Shown: positions 44,565 through 52,997 of the stretch, in pieces
Numbering within the stretch: the first letter of the stretch is position 1
How the letters are laid out: the number at the start of each line of letters is the position of its first letter
Position numbers and translations under genes: made by a program
Notes under the pieces: generated by a model
Database searches by the model: none
Seen by the model: only the letters and a program-made list of their open reading frames with translations
What the model was told of the DNA's origin: nothing
Assembly: GCF_033962415.1 (NCBI RefSeq)
Contig: NZ_JAVIKH010000013.1
Span: 1-64,000, forward strand
DNA from: Candidatus Cetobacterium colombiensis
GTDB taxonomy: Bacteria; Fusobacteriota; Fusobacteriia; Fusobacteriales; Fusobacteriaceae
Length of the DNA stretch: 64,000 nt
Direction of reading: 5' to 3'

Positions 44565-45407
44565 ATGAATTTTTACAAAAATCTGAAAAAAGGAGCAGTA
44601 GTAGCTGCACATTTTGGAACAACGCATGAAGATACGAAAGAGAAAACAATAGATGTTATCAATAAGAAATTAAAAATTGAATTTCAAAAGTTAGATTTTT
44701 TTGAAGTTTATACTTCAAGAATAATAAATAGAATTTTATCTAAAAAAGGAATAAATAATTTAAATACGTCTCAAATGTTAGAAAAATTATATAAGGAAGG
44801 ATATCAACATGTAATAGTTCAACCAACATATATAATTAATGGAACTGAAATGGAAGCATTGAAAAGAGAAGTCGAGATGTTTAATGATAAATTTGAAGAT
44901 ATTAGATTGGGGACACCTTTATTGAGTAATGTTGATGATTATTTTAATCTAATAGATATAGTAGAAAAAGATATTCCAGAGTTAGAAGAAGATAAAGCTA
45001 TTGTTTTAATAGGTCATGGAACAAATCATCCAGCGTTTTCAGTATATCCAACATTAGCTTATATAGCAAGAGATTTGAATAAACCTATATATGTAGGAAC
45101 GATTGATGGATATCCAACAGTTGATAATGTTATAAAAGAATTAAAAAGAGATAAAAAAACAAAACTAGTATTAATGCCTCTTTTATTTGTAGCTGGAGAT
45201 CATGCTAAAAATGATATAGCTGAAGATTGGAAAAATACTTTAGAAGAAAATGGATTTAAGGTAGAGTTAAACTTAAAAGGTCTTGGTGAGATAGAAGCTA
45301 TTCAAGAGATTTATGTAGAAAAAGCTAAAATATTAGAAAATACACAGCCTGAGGATATACTTCTAAAAAAAGCTGAGTATGCAAAAGGAAAAAAAGCTTG
45401 TCACTAA
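44565..45407 (+). CDS. cbiK: Sirohydrochlorin cobaltochelatase
   Basis: CbiK inserts cobalt into the B12 precursor ring in the anaerobic pathway. The 280-residue protein has the conserved N-terminal AAHFGTTHEDTKEKTI and catalytic histidines in VLIGHGTNHPAFSVYPTLAY (about 147) and LMPLLFVAGDHAKNDIAEDW (about 207). The length is that of CbiK rather than the shorter CbiX. It lacks an obvious export signal, so it is cytoplasmic. The rest of the corrin pathway is not in this window. The cobalamin riboswitch directly upstream supports the assignment. Confidence 0.93.
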   Translation: MNFYKNLKKGAVVAAHFGTTHEDTKEKTIDVINKKLKIEFQKLDFFEVYTSRIINRILSKKGINNLNTSQMLEKLYKEGYQHVIVQPTYIINGTEMEALKREVEMFNDKFEDIRLGTPLLSNVDDYFNLIDIVEKDIPELEEDKAIVLIGHGTNHPAFSVYPTLAYIARDLNKPIYVGTIDGYPTVDNVIKELKRDKKTKLVLMPLLFVAGDHAKNDIAEDWKNTLEENGFKVELNLKGLGEIEAIQEIYVEKAKILENTQPEDILLKKAEYAKGKKACH

Positions 45408-45410
45408 AAT

Positions 45411-45436
45411 GGAAGAGTTAATCTCTTCCGCTTTTT
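45411..45436 (+). terminator. Terminator/attenuator after cbiK
   Basis: GGAAGAG (45411-45417) pairs with CTCTTCC (45423-45429), followed by a T-rich run. It lies before the importer genes and may reduce their expression. Confidence 0.75.
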
Positions 45437-45452
45437 ATTAAAAGGAGAAATT

Positions 45453-46310
45453 ATGAAAAAAATATTATTATTTTTATTAATAACTACTTTAAGTTTTTCT
45501 AAAGAAAATATAAGAGCAGTTTCAACTTCACAATTTACAACGGAAATTTTATTAGCTATAGGAGCAGAAAATCAAATGTTAGGAACATCTTTTCTAGATG
45601 ATGAAATCCTTCCAGAATTAAAAGAAAAATATAAAAAAATTCCAGTACTTTCAGTAGGAGCTCCAACTAAAGAACAATTTTATTCTTTAAATCCAAATTT
45701 TTTAACTGGTTGGAAATCAATAGCAACATCTAAAAATTTAGGTCCAGTTGAAGAACTAAAATCTAATGGGGTAGAAGTTTTTTTTACAAAATCTCAAAGT
45801 ACATCTAAAATTGAAGATATATATGAAGATATTTTAAAATTTGGAGAGATATTTAATTTAAAAGAAAATGCTAAAAAAGTTGTTAAACAAATGCAAAATG
45901 AAATAAAGAATGTTGAACAAAAAAATATAAATAGAAAAAAAATAAAAGTTTTTGCATACGATAGTCAAGAAAGTTCACCTTTTGTTGTAGGAGGAAATGG
46001 AATAGGAAATACAATGATTGAAATAGCTGGAGGAGAAAATATCTTTAAAGATACTAACTTTGCTTTTGGTGTGGGAACATGGGAAAAAATCTTAGATCAA
46101 AATCCAGAAGTAATAATAATTGTAGACTATGGAAATGCTAGTTTTGAAGAAAAAATTAATTACTTAAAAACAACTTCTCCAATTTCTCAATTAGAAGCCG
46201 TAAAGAAAAATAGATTTATAAAAATTCCTTTAAGTTATATTTCTGCTGGAATAAAAGTAAGTAAAGGAATAGAAATAATTTCAAACGGATTAGGTGAGGA
46301 AAAAAAGTGA
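45453..46310 (+). CDS. btuF: Periplasmic binding protein of a B12-type ABC importer
   Basis: A 285-residue substrate-binding protein of the BtuF/FecB class. The signal peptide covers residues 1-16. Two lobes are joined by a long helix, with motifs AVSTSQFTTEILLAIGAENQM in the N-lobe and GGNGIGNTMIEIAGGENIF in the C-lobe. A corrinoid substrate is inferred from the riboswitch and cbiK upstream. Heme or siderophore cannot be excluded from sequence alone. It shares a 4-base GTGA overlap with the permease gene. Confidence 0.8.
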   Translation: MKKILLFLLITTLSFSKENIRAVSTSQFTTEILLAIGAENQMLGTSFLDDEILPELKEKYKKIPVLSVGAPTKEQFYSLNPNFLTGWKSIATSKNLGPVEELKSNGVEVFFTKSQSTSKIEDIYEDILKFGEIFNLKENAKKVVKQMQNEIKNVEQKNINRKKIKVFAYDSQESSPFVVGGNGIGNTMIEIAGGENIFKDTNFAFGVGTWEKILDQNPEVIIIVDYGNASFEEKINYLKTTSPISQLEAVKKNRFIKIPLSYISAGIKVSKGIEIISNGLGEEKK

Positions 46311-47338
46311 AGATAAAGGGACAAACTTTAATAGTAATATCTATAATTTTAATAGTGATTATAGGGACAATTGCAGTAACAGTTGGAAGTGTTAATTTAT
46401 CAACAATTCACGTTTGGAAAATATTAACAAATAAGGTTTTTAATAAAGAGATATTTATTGTAGAGTGGAAAAAATCCACAGAGATAATTGTATGGAATTT
46501 AAGGGTTCCCAGAGTTATATTAGCTTTATTAAGTGGAGCTGGATTATCATTAGTTGGAATATTAATGCAAGCTTTAACAAAAAATTCTCTAGCAAGTCCA
46601 TATATTTTAGGAATATCTTCTGGTGCAAGTACAGGTGCAGTAGTGTCAATTGTATTAGGAAGTTTTTTAGGGATTAGCTTTTCTCCTGGAATAGGAGCTT
46701 TTGTATTTGGAACATTTACAGCTTTTTTAGTTTTTTATTTAGCTGGAAATGGTGGTTATTCAAGTACAAAATTAGTCTTAATAGGAGTAGCAGTTTCATC
46801 ATTATTTTCTGGTATAACAACTTTTTTAGTAACAACAGCAAAAAATGAATCACAACTTAGAGGAGCTATGTTTTGGATTTCTGGAAGTTTAGCTAGTGCT
46901 AGATGGGATAATTTGTTTTTAGTTTTTTTTATTTTGTTAATATCTGTAATTTTATCATTATTAAAATATAGAGAACTAAATATTTTAATAGCTGGAGATG
47001 ATATAGCTGAAACTTTAGGAGTAGATGTTAAAAAAATGAGATTTTTTATAGTTATTCTTTCAACTTTTTTAACAGGTTTTGTTGTTTCATTAACGGGAGT
47101 TATTGGATTTGTAGGACTTGTAATTCCTCATATTTGTAGAGGATTAGTTGGAAGCAACCATAAAAGATTAATTCCATGTGCAGTATTATTAGGAGCACTA
47201 TTTTTATTAGCAACAGACACTTTAACAAGAGTAATATTTAAAACTCAAGAGATTCCAATAGGAGTTATTACATCAATGTTAGGAGCTCCATTTTTTATGA
47301 GTATGTTGAGAAAAAATAGTTATAATTTTGGAGGGTAA
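46307..47338 (+). CDS. btuC: FecCD/BtuC-type ABC permease
   Basis: Inner-membrane permease of 343 residues with about ten membrane segments. Family blocks are VWNLRVPRVILALLSGAGLSLVG, NSLASPYILGISSGAS and GFVGLVIPHICRGLVGSNHKRLIP. The GTG start is inside the end of the binding-protein gene. The assigned substrate follows from the riboswitch-controlled operon. Confidence 0.85.
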   Translation: MKIKGQTLIVISIILIVIIGTIAVTVGSVNLSTIHVWKILTNKVFNKEIFIVEWKKSTEIIVWNLRVPRVILALLSGAGLSLVGILMQALTKNSLASPYILGISSGASTGAVVSIVLGSFLGISFSPGIGAFVFGTFTAFLVFYLAGNGGYSSTKLVLIGVAVSSLFSGITTFLVTTAKNESQLRGAMFWISGSLASARWDNLFLVFFILLISVILSLLKYRELNILIAGDDIAETLGVDVKKMRFFIVILSTFLTGFVVSLTGVIGFVGLVIPHICRGLVGSNHKRLIPCAVLLGALFLLATDTLTRVIFKTQEIPIGVITSMLGAPFFMSMLRKNSYNFGG

Positions 47339-47340
47339 TT

Positions 47341-48090
47341 GTGATAAAGATAGATGATTTAGATTTTAAAATAGAAAATAGAGATATTTTAAAAAATATA
47401 AATTTAAATATAAAAAAAAATAAGTTTATAGGAATTATTGGCGAAAATGGATGTGGCAAAAGTACTCTTTTAAAAAATATTTATAGAAGTTATATTCCAC
47501 AAAAAAATAAAATATATTTAGATGGAATAGAAATAAATGATTACTCGATTAAAGAGCTTTCTAGAAAAATATCTGTATTAAGTCAAAATCAAAAAATAAG
47601 TTTTGATTTTACAGTAAAAGAGATTGTCGAAATGGGAAAATATAATAGAAGTTCATTATTTGAAAAAAAAAATTATGAAAATGATTTAGATGAAGCTTTA
47701 GATAAAGTAGGAATGAAACATCTTAAAAGTGCTAGTTTTTTAACTCTTTCAGGTGGTGAGATGCAAAGAACATTAATAGCTAGATCAATTGCTCAAGAAA
47801 GCAAAATATTATTATTAGATGAACCAACAAATCATTTGGATGTAAGGTATCAATATCAAATTATGGATTTAGTTAAAAAATTGGATAAAACAGTAATTGC
47901 AGTAATTCATGATATAAATATAGCGAGTAGATATTGTGATTATATTTTTGCTTTAAAAAATGGAAAAATAGAGTATGAAGGGACTCCTGAAGAGGTTATT
48001 GATTCTAAAAAAATAAAAGATATATTCCAAATAGAAGTTGAGGTTATAAAGCATCCTTTAAATAACAAACCAATAGTAATATTTTTATAA
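47341..48090 (+). CDS. btuD: ABC importer ATPase (BtuD/FecE type)
   Basis: A 249-residue ATPase. Walker A is GENGCGKSTLLKN (about 37), the signature is LSGGEMQRTLIARSIAQ and Walker B is ILLLDEPTNHLDV, with the H-loop in VIAVIHDINIASRYCD. It completes the three-gene importer. A GTG start lies 2 bases after the permease stop. Confidence 0.87.
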   Translation: MIKIDDLDFKIENRDILKNINLNIKKNKFIGIIGENGCGKSTLLKNIYRSYIPQKNKIYLDGIEINDYSIKELSRKISVLSQNQKISFDFTVKEIVEMGKYNRSSLFEKKNYENDLDEALDKVGMKHLKSASFLTLSGGEMQRTLIARSIAQESKILLLDEPTNHLDVRYQYQIMDLVKKLDKTVIAVIHDINIASRYCDYIFALKNGKIEYEGTPEEVIDSKKIKDIFQIEVEVIKHPLNNKPIVIFL

Positions 48091-48220
48091 AATTTAAATA
48101 AAAGAATAGTTTTTATTCGAAAAAAATACAAATAAAATAAAAGCTAGACTAAAAAGATAAAAATATGGTAGAATTTATAAAAATTTATCAAGAAAATAAA
48201 AGGGAAAAGAATGGTGAGTT

Positions 48221-49333
48221 ATGGAAAGAGGAAAAAAGATAATTTTAGGAATTTTAGTCTTTTTAGTAACAACAATTTTTTATAGAGAATTTAAGTTAAA
48301 AACTAATGAGATTAAAAATATAGAGATAATTGAAAATAAAGAAATTGTAAAAAATGAAATCATTCAGGAAGAAAAAACTGAAGAAATAGATAAAAATATT
48401 GTACTAGAAGTAGAAACAAAAAAAGAAACTGAAACTTTAGTAAAATTAGATAAAGAGATAAGTGAAAAAACTGTAGAAACAATTTTAGAAGACAATGATT
48501 TAGAAAATAAAATAGCTAAAGATTGGGAAGATCAAGAAAATGAAGAATTGACAGATATTGATAATAATATTGATTTAGAAGAAAAAATTGTTTTAGAAAA
48601 TTTAGAATATACAATAAAAAAAGGAGATACAATTTCAGATTTATCTAAAGAATATAAAATAAAAACAGACTATATTTATGCAAATAATGTTGATAAAAAT
48701 TTAAGAATTCTTCAAGTTGGAAAGAAAATAAATATTCCAACTGAATCAGGAATATTTTATTCTGTAAAAAAAGGAGATACTTTTGAAGGGTTATCAAAGA
48801 GATTTGAAGTAGATGTTAAAATAATAAAAGAAGATAATGAAATTGATAGACTTTTAATTGGAACTAAAATCTTTTTAAGAGAGCCTAAAGTTTCTAAATA
48901 CTTAAATAGTTTTAAACAACAATATGTAAAAAAAACTGATTTAGGAACTTTTTCAAATCCTTTAGTTGCAATGAGTTTAACTAGTACTTTTGGTTCTAGA
49001 AAACATCCAGTACTAAAGAAAGTTTTAAATCATGCTGGAGTGGATTTAAAAGCAAAAACTGGAACAAGAGTATCTTCAGCTAGAGAAGGTGTTGTTAGCT
49101 TTGCAGGAAGAGCTAGTGGATATGGAAAGCTTATAATAATAAAACATGCAGATGGATATGAAACTAGGTATGCTCATTTAAGTAGAATAGATGTAAAAAA
49201 GGGGCAAAAAATATCACAAAATCAAATGATTGCTTTAAGTGGAGCAACGGGAAGAGTAAGTGGACCACACTTACATTTTGAAATAAGAAAAAATGGAAAA
49301 ATACAGAATCCATTGACGTATTTAAAATTTTAA
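48221..49333 (+). CDS. LysM-domain M23 peptidase
   Basis: A 370-residue envelope protein. It has an N-terminal membrane anchor or signal (about 5-22), a long acidic Glu/Lys linker (25-125), and two LysM peptidoglycan-binding repeats (about 128-170, YTIKKGDTISDLSKEYKI, and 178-220, YSVKKGDTFEGLSKRF). A C-terminal M23 LytM-like domain follows (about 245-368) with zinc-site residues in NHAGVDLKAKTG and GPHLHFEIRK. Both metal motifs are intact, so it may be an active endopeptidase rather than an EnvC/NlpD-type activator only. It is a single gene with its own terminator. Confidence 0.92.
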   Translation: MERGKKIILGILVFLVTTIFYREFKLKTNEIKNIEIIENKEIVKNEIIQEEKTEEIDKNIVLEVETKKETETLVKLDKEISEKTVETILEDNDLENKIAKDWEDQENEELTDIDNNIDLEEKIVLENLEYTIKKGDTISDLSKEYKIKTDYIYANNVDKNLRILQVGKKINIPTESGIFYSVKKGDTFEGLSKRFEVDVKIIKEDNEIDRLLIGTKIFLREPKVSKYLNSFKQQYVKKTDLGTFSNPLVAMSLTSTFGSRKHPVLKKVLNHAGVDLKAKTGTRVSSAREGVVSFAGRASGYGKLIIIKHADGYETRYAHLSRIDVKKGQKISQNQMIALSGATGRVSGPHLHFEIRKNGKIQNPLTYLKF

Positions 49334-49368
49334 AAAAAACCTCTAAATTTATTTTAGAGGTTTTTTTA
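49333..49368 (+). terminator. Terminator after the M23 peptidase gene
   Basis: A 10-bp stem (AACCTCTAAA 49338-49347 with TTTAGAGGTT 49353-49362) followed by T residues. Confidence 0.88.
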
Positions 49369-49453
49369 ATAAAGTTTATTTGCCATATTTAGGCCACAAA
49401 ACTTTGTTATCATAATTGTAGAAACGAAATAGAAAACTTAGGGAGGTTTTAAA

Positions 49454-49840
49454 ATGAAAAAATTTTTATTAGTATCTATGATGGCTTTAGGATTGGGAAC
49501 AGTAGCAATGGCAAATGGGAATAATGGACATAGAGGATTCCAAGGAAATCAAAAATATAATAGTGGAAAGATGTCAACAAGACAGTGTCAAGGTAGTCAG
49601 ACAAATGAAGAAAGAGCTTTAATGAGAGAAAAAATAAGAACAAATCCAAAATTACAAGAGGGAAGAATTAAACTTCAAGAAAACAAAGTTGCCATGATGA
49701 AAGAGATGGCAAAAGAAACTCCAAATTTTTCAAATATTGAGAAAATAAATAAAGATAGAGCAAATATTCAAGCAGAGATGAAAACGGAAAGAATGAAAAT
49801 GAGATACGAAGCATTAAAAGCAAATAAAACAACTAATTAA
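49454..49840 (+). CDS. Small periplasmic Spy/CpxP-like protein
   Basis: A 128-residue exported protein. The signal peptide covers residues 1-20 (MKKFLLVSMMALGLGTVAMA). A Gly/Asn-rich stretch is followed by a long helical region (about 50-120) rich in Met, Lys, Glu and Gln, with the MREKIR and MKTERMKMRYEAL blocks, resembling the Spy/CpxP/heavy-metal-resistance fold. There is no clear LTxxQ motif, so the family call is tentative. A chaperone or metal-stress role is inferred. Confidence 0.65.
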   Translation: MKKFLLVSMMALGLGTVAMANGNNGHRGFQGNQKYNSGKMSTRQCQGSQTNEERALMREKIRTNPKLQEGRIKLQENKVAMMKEMAKETPNFSNIEKINKDRANIQAEMKTERMKMRYEALKANKTTN

Positions 49841-49848
49841 TTGTTACT

Positions 49849-49878
49849 AGAGCAAGGTTAATTCCTTGCTCTTTTTTA
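49849..49878 (+). terminator. Terminator
   Basis: AGAGCAAGG (49849-49857) pairs with CCTTGCTCT (49864-49872), followed by a T-run. Confidence 0.9.
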
Positions 49879-49931
49879 TTGAATATTATATACTTAATAT
49901 ATAAATATTATAAAAAAATTTGGAGGATGAA

Positions 49932-50540
49932 ATGTTATTTTATATTAAGGCAGGCGGACCAATACTTTATATTTTACTTATTTTATCAGTTATTTCTTTA
50001 GGAGTTATTTTAGAAAGAAGCCTGTGTTTTTTTAAAAATAAAACATCTATAAATCCATTATTGAAAAAAGAAATAAAAGAGTTTTTAAATACAAAAAAAT
50101 ATAATGAAGCTATTGAACTTTCAAAAAAAGAAAAAGGACTAGTAGGAAAAATTCTTACAAAATTTTTAATTCGTTATTGTTTAACTGAAGATTATAAAAA
50201 TAGTGATGAACTATTAAGAGAAATAGAATTGGAAGAGATGGATATTTTAGAAAAAAATACATATTTATTAGGAATAATAGCTTATACAGCTCCTATGATT
50301 GGATTATTAGGAACAGTAACTGGTATGATTCAAGCTTTTGGGAAAATAGCTGAATCTGGAACAGGAGATCCCAATGCAATTGCAGGGGGAATATCTCAAG
50401 CTTTATTGACAACAGCAGGAGGATTAATAATCGCAATTCCCTCAATAATAGCATACAATATTTTTAATAAAAAGATAGAAAAAATAAGCTTAGAAGTAGA
50501 AAAAACAGCGACGTTTATAGTAAATATAGTAAAGAGGTAA
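49932..50540 (+). CDS. exbB: ExbB/TolQ family proton-channel protein
   Basis: Inner-membrane subunit of the TonB motor, about 202 residues with three membrane segments. The first is near 8-28, and the conserved pair contains APMIGLLGTVTGMIQAF and GGISQALLTTAGGLIIAIPSI. The open frame reaches a TTG at 49920, but GGAGG (49922-49926) is placed for the ATG at 49932. It works with ExbD and TonB, encoded next. Confidence 0.92.
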   Translation: MLFYIKAGGPILYILLILSVISLGVILERSLCFFKNKTSINPLLKKEIKEFLNTKKYNEAIELSKKEKGLVGKILTKFLIRYCLTEDYKNSDELLREIELEEMDILEKNTYLLGIIAYTAPMIGLLGTVTGMIQAFGKIAESGTGDPNAIAGGISQALLTTAGGLIIAIPSIIAYNIFNKKIEKISLEVEKTATFIVNIVKR

Positions 50541-50545
50541 GAGTT

Positions 50546-50935
50546 ATGAGAAGAAGAACCAAAAGAAGAAGCTTGGCAACACCAGATTTGACACCTTTAA
50601 TTGATGTTGTTTTTCTACTTTTAATTTTTTTCATGTTAGTTACAACATTTGATAAATATAGTGGTTTTAAATTGGATTTACCTAAAGGAGGAGTAATATC
50701 TCAAATTACTAAAAGTAAGTATGAATTACTTATAGATAAAGATGAGAAGTACTTTTTAATGGTAGATAAAGTTTCAACTCCAGTTAATTTAAATTCAATT
50801 CACGAGAAAATAAAAGGTATTAATGAAATAACAATAAGTGCAGATAAAGATTTAAAGTATGAAACTGTAGTAAAAGCTATAGGAGCCTTGAAAAATGGTG
50901 GTGTAGATAAGGTGGAGCTGAATTTTTATGAATAA
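50546..50935 (+). CDS. exbD: ExbD/TolR family biopolymer transport protein
   Basis: A 129-residue protein with one N-terminal membrane helix carrying the proton-relay aspartate (TPDLTPLIDVVFLLLIFFML, D near residue 25) and a periplasmic domain with the VVKAIGALKNGGVDKVEL end. It overlaps the tonB gene by 8 bases. Confidence 0.93.
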   Translation: MRRRTKRRSLATPDLTPLIDVVFLLLIFFMLVTTFDKYSGFKLDLPKGGVISQITKSKYELLIDKDEKYFLMVDKVSTPVNLNSIHEKIKGINEITISADKDLKYETVVKAIGALKNGGVDKVELNFYE

Positions 50936-51623
50936 GTTTTATATTTTGTCAGCAATTTTACATGGAATAATCATATTTGTATTATTTGGATTTTCAAAAG
51001 ATGAAGAGTTAAAATTTAAAGAAAAAAATACGATGATAGTTTCTATAAAAGCTAGAAAAGCAATTAGTAATAATGTAGAGATTAATTCTAAAATAGAGAG
51101 TTTTGAAGAGAAAAATTTAGAGGATATTAAAGAAGAGAAAATAGAGAAAAAGGTTGAGAAAAAAGAAATTATAAATGAGATAAAAAAAACAACTAAAAAA
51201 CTAGATCAAAGTAGTAAGAAAAAGTTAGAAGTAAAAAAACAAAAAATAAATAGTTCTAATTCTAAAAAAGAAATCTATAATGAGTTTAAAGATCAAAATA
51301 GATTTTTAAAAGGTGAGGATGGAATATTTACCGCAGTTTCTTTAGATGGCATAGAATATGAAATTATAAAAGAAATAGATCCTCAATATCCAATAAAAGC
51401 TAGAAAAATAGGATACAATGGAACAGGAGTAGTAAAAGTTAATTTTCTTGTAGATGTAGATGGAAGTATACAGGATATTAAATTTATAGCAGGAGAAACA
51501 AAATTTGGATTTAAAGAAGAAGTAGAGAAATCTCTAAAGAAATGGAAATTTAAACCAATTTTATATAAAGGAAAGAAAATAAGAGTTCATTTTGAAAAAG
51601 AGTTTAAATTTAAAAAAAATTAA
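50928..51623 (+). CDS. tonB: TonB family energy transducer
   Basis: A 231-residue protein. It has an N-terminal membrane anchor (about 5-20), a long Lys/Glu-rich linker (about 28-125) instead of the usual proline-rich one, and a C-terminal TonB domain (about 145-230, IDPQYPIKARKIGYNGTGVVK and FKFK end). It transmits proton-motive energy to outer-membrane receptors. No receptor gene is in this window. The corrinoid importer upstream could be one client. Confidence 0.9.
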   Translation: MNKFYILSAILHGIIIFVLFGFSKDEELKFKEKNTMIVSIKARKAISNNVEINSKIESFEEKNLEDIKEEKIEKKVEKKEIINEIKKTTKKLDQSSKKKLEVKKQKINSSNSKKEIYNEFKDQNRFLKGEDGIFTAVSLDGIEYEIIKEIDPQYPIKARKIGYNGTGVVKVNFLVDVDGSIQDIKFIAGETKFGFKEEVEKSLKKWKFKPILYKGKKIRVHFEKEFKFKKN

Positions 51624-51631
51624 CAATAAAG

Positions 51632-51667
51632 GGTAGAGTTTAAAATTAAAAACTCTACCTAATTTTA
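51632..51667 (+). terminator. Terminator after tonB
   Basis: A 10-bp stem (GGTAGAGTTT 51632-51641 with AAACTCTACC 51650-51659), followed by TAATTTTAT. Confidence 0.75.
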
Positions 51668-51694
51668 TGTTTGATTTAAAAGGAGTGTGATAAA

Positions 51695-52906
51695 GTGGAT
51701 TTTAAACTAGGATTAAATCAAAATTTAAAATTATCTCTTACATTGGAAATGAAATTGTCGATAGATATTTTAAAAATGAATTTAAAAGAATTAAAGGATT
51801 ATCTGGAAAATGAAAGTATAGAGAATCCAAATATAGAAGTAATTTATCCTAAATTAATTGATTCTAAAAATACTGTGTCTGAAAATTATCTGGAAAATAT
51901 AGGTCAAGTTAGTGAAAGTTTAGTTTCTTATTTAATAGAACAAGTTAGCTATTTAAAAATAAAAAAAGAAGTTAAATTAGTCTTAGAATATCTAATAAAT
52001 AACTTGGATGAGAGGGGATATCTTGAATATGATATTTTAACTTTAAAATCTAGTAGTGGATTTAAATCCATTATATTTAAAGAAGCTTTAAATATTTTAC
52101 ATACATTAGAACCTTTTGGTGTAGGAGCGACAGACCTTATAGATTGTTTAAAAATCCAATTAAAGAATAAAGGTATTTTTAATAGTATTTTAATAGATAT
52201 ATTAGAAAAAAACTTAAATGAAATAGCAGATAAAAATTTTGAAAAAATTGCCCTAGAAAGAGTAATCAGTCTAGAAGAAGTAAAAAGATATATTGAAATT
52301 ATAAAGAGCTTAAATCCAAAACCTGCCAGAGGATTTTATGTAAATAAAAATACAAAATATATTATTCCTGATTTAATTATAAAGCGAGATAAAAATAATA
52401 TCATTATAGATTTAAATGAAGGAGAAATTCCTAAAATAAGATTAAAGACAGAAGTAGTTTCGTTTAAAGATAAAAATAAAGTTTTAATGTTAGAACGTGC
52501 AATTGGAAAAAGACAACAAACACTACTAAAGGTAGGAAAATATATTTTAAACTATCAAAAAGATTTTATTTTAATGAATAAAACATTAAAGACTTTAAAA
52601 ATTAAAGATGTAGCTTTTGAATTAGGACTACATGAATCAACTGTTTCAAGAGCTATAAAAGATAAGTTTATAAAAATAGATAATAGAATTGAAACCTTAA
52701 AAAAGTATATTGTTTTAGATAATAAAAGCGAAAAAATAAAAAAAGAAATATTAGAAATAATAGAAAATGAAGATAGAAAAAATCCATTATCTGACAATAA
52801 AATTTTAGAAATGTTATTGAAAAAAAATTTTTTAATTAAAAGGAGAACTGTTGCTAAATATAGAGAGGAATTAGGTATTGCTTCAATTAGAAAAAGAAAA
52901 AAATAG
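51695..52906 (+). CDS. rpoN: RNA polymerase sigma-54 factor
   Basis: Sigma-54, the alternative sigma factor that needs AAA+ activators. 403 residues, shorter than the usual 430-490 because the acidic region II is nearly absent. Region I is at the start (NQNLKLSLTLEMKLSIDIL), the core-binding domain lies in the middle, a helix-turn-helix is near 312-335 (KDVAFELGLHESTVSRAI), and the diagnostic RpoN box is RRTVAKYREELGIASIRKR. The start is GTG after GGAG. Its partner activator and target promoter lie at 36-38 kb. Confidence 0.96.
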   Translation: MDFKLGLNQNLKLSLTLEMKLSIDILKMNLKELKDYLENESIENPNIEVIYPKLIDSKNTVSENYLENIGQVSESLVSYLIEQVSYLKIKKEVKLVLEYLINNLDERGYLEYDILTLKSSSGFKSIIFKEALNILHTLEPFGVGATDLIDCLKIQLKNKGIFNSILIDILEKNLNEIADKNFEKIALERVISLEEVKRYIEIIKSLNPKPARGFYVNKNTKYIIPDLIIKRDKNNIIIDLNEGEIPKIRLKTEVVSFKDKNKVLMLERAIGKRQQTLLKVGKYILNYQKDFILMNKTLKTLKIKDVAFELGLHESTVSRAIKDKFIKIDNRIETLKKYIVLDNKSEKIKKEILEIIENEDRKNPLSDNKILEMLLKKNFLIKRRTVAKYREELGIASIRKRKK

Positions 52907-52997
52907 GTAATGAAAAAATATTTATGTTATAATAAGCACTAAAGATTATTTTTGTATTAAATACATGAATTTTATAATTTAAAGAGGTGTATCTTAG

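Noticed and set aside
45453-48090. Heme or siderophore importer as first choice for the FecCD-type system
   Set aside because: Possible by family alone, but the cobalamin riboswitch and cbiK in front favour a corrinoid. It is kept only as an alternative.
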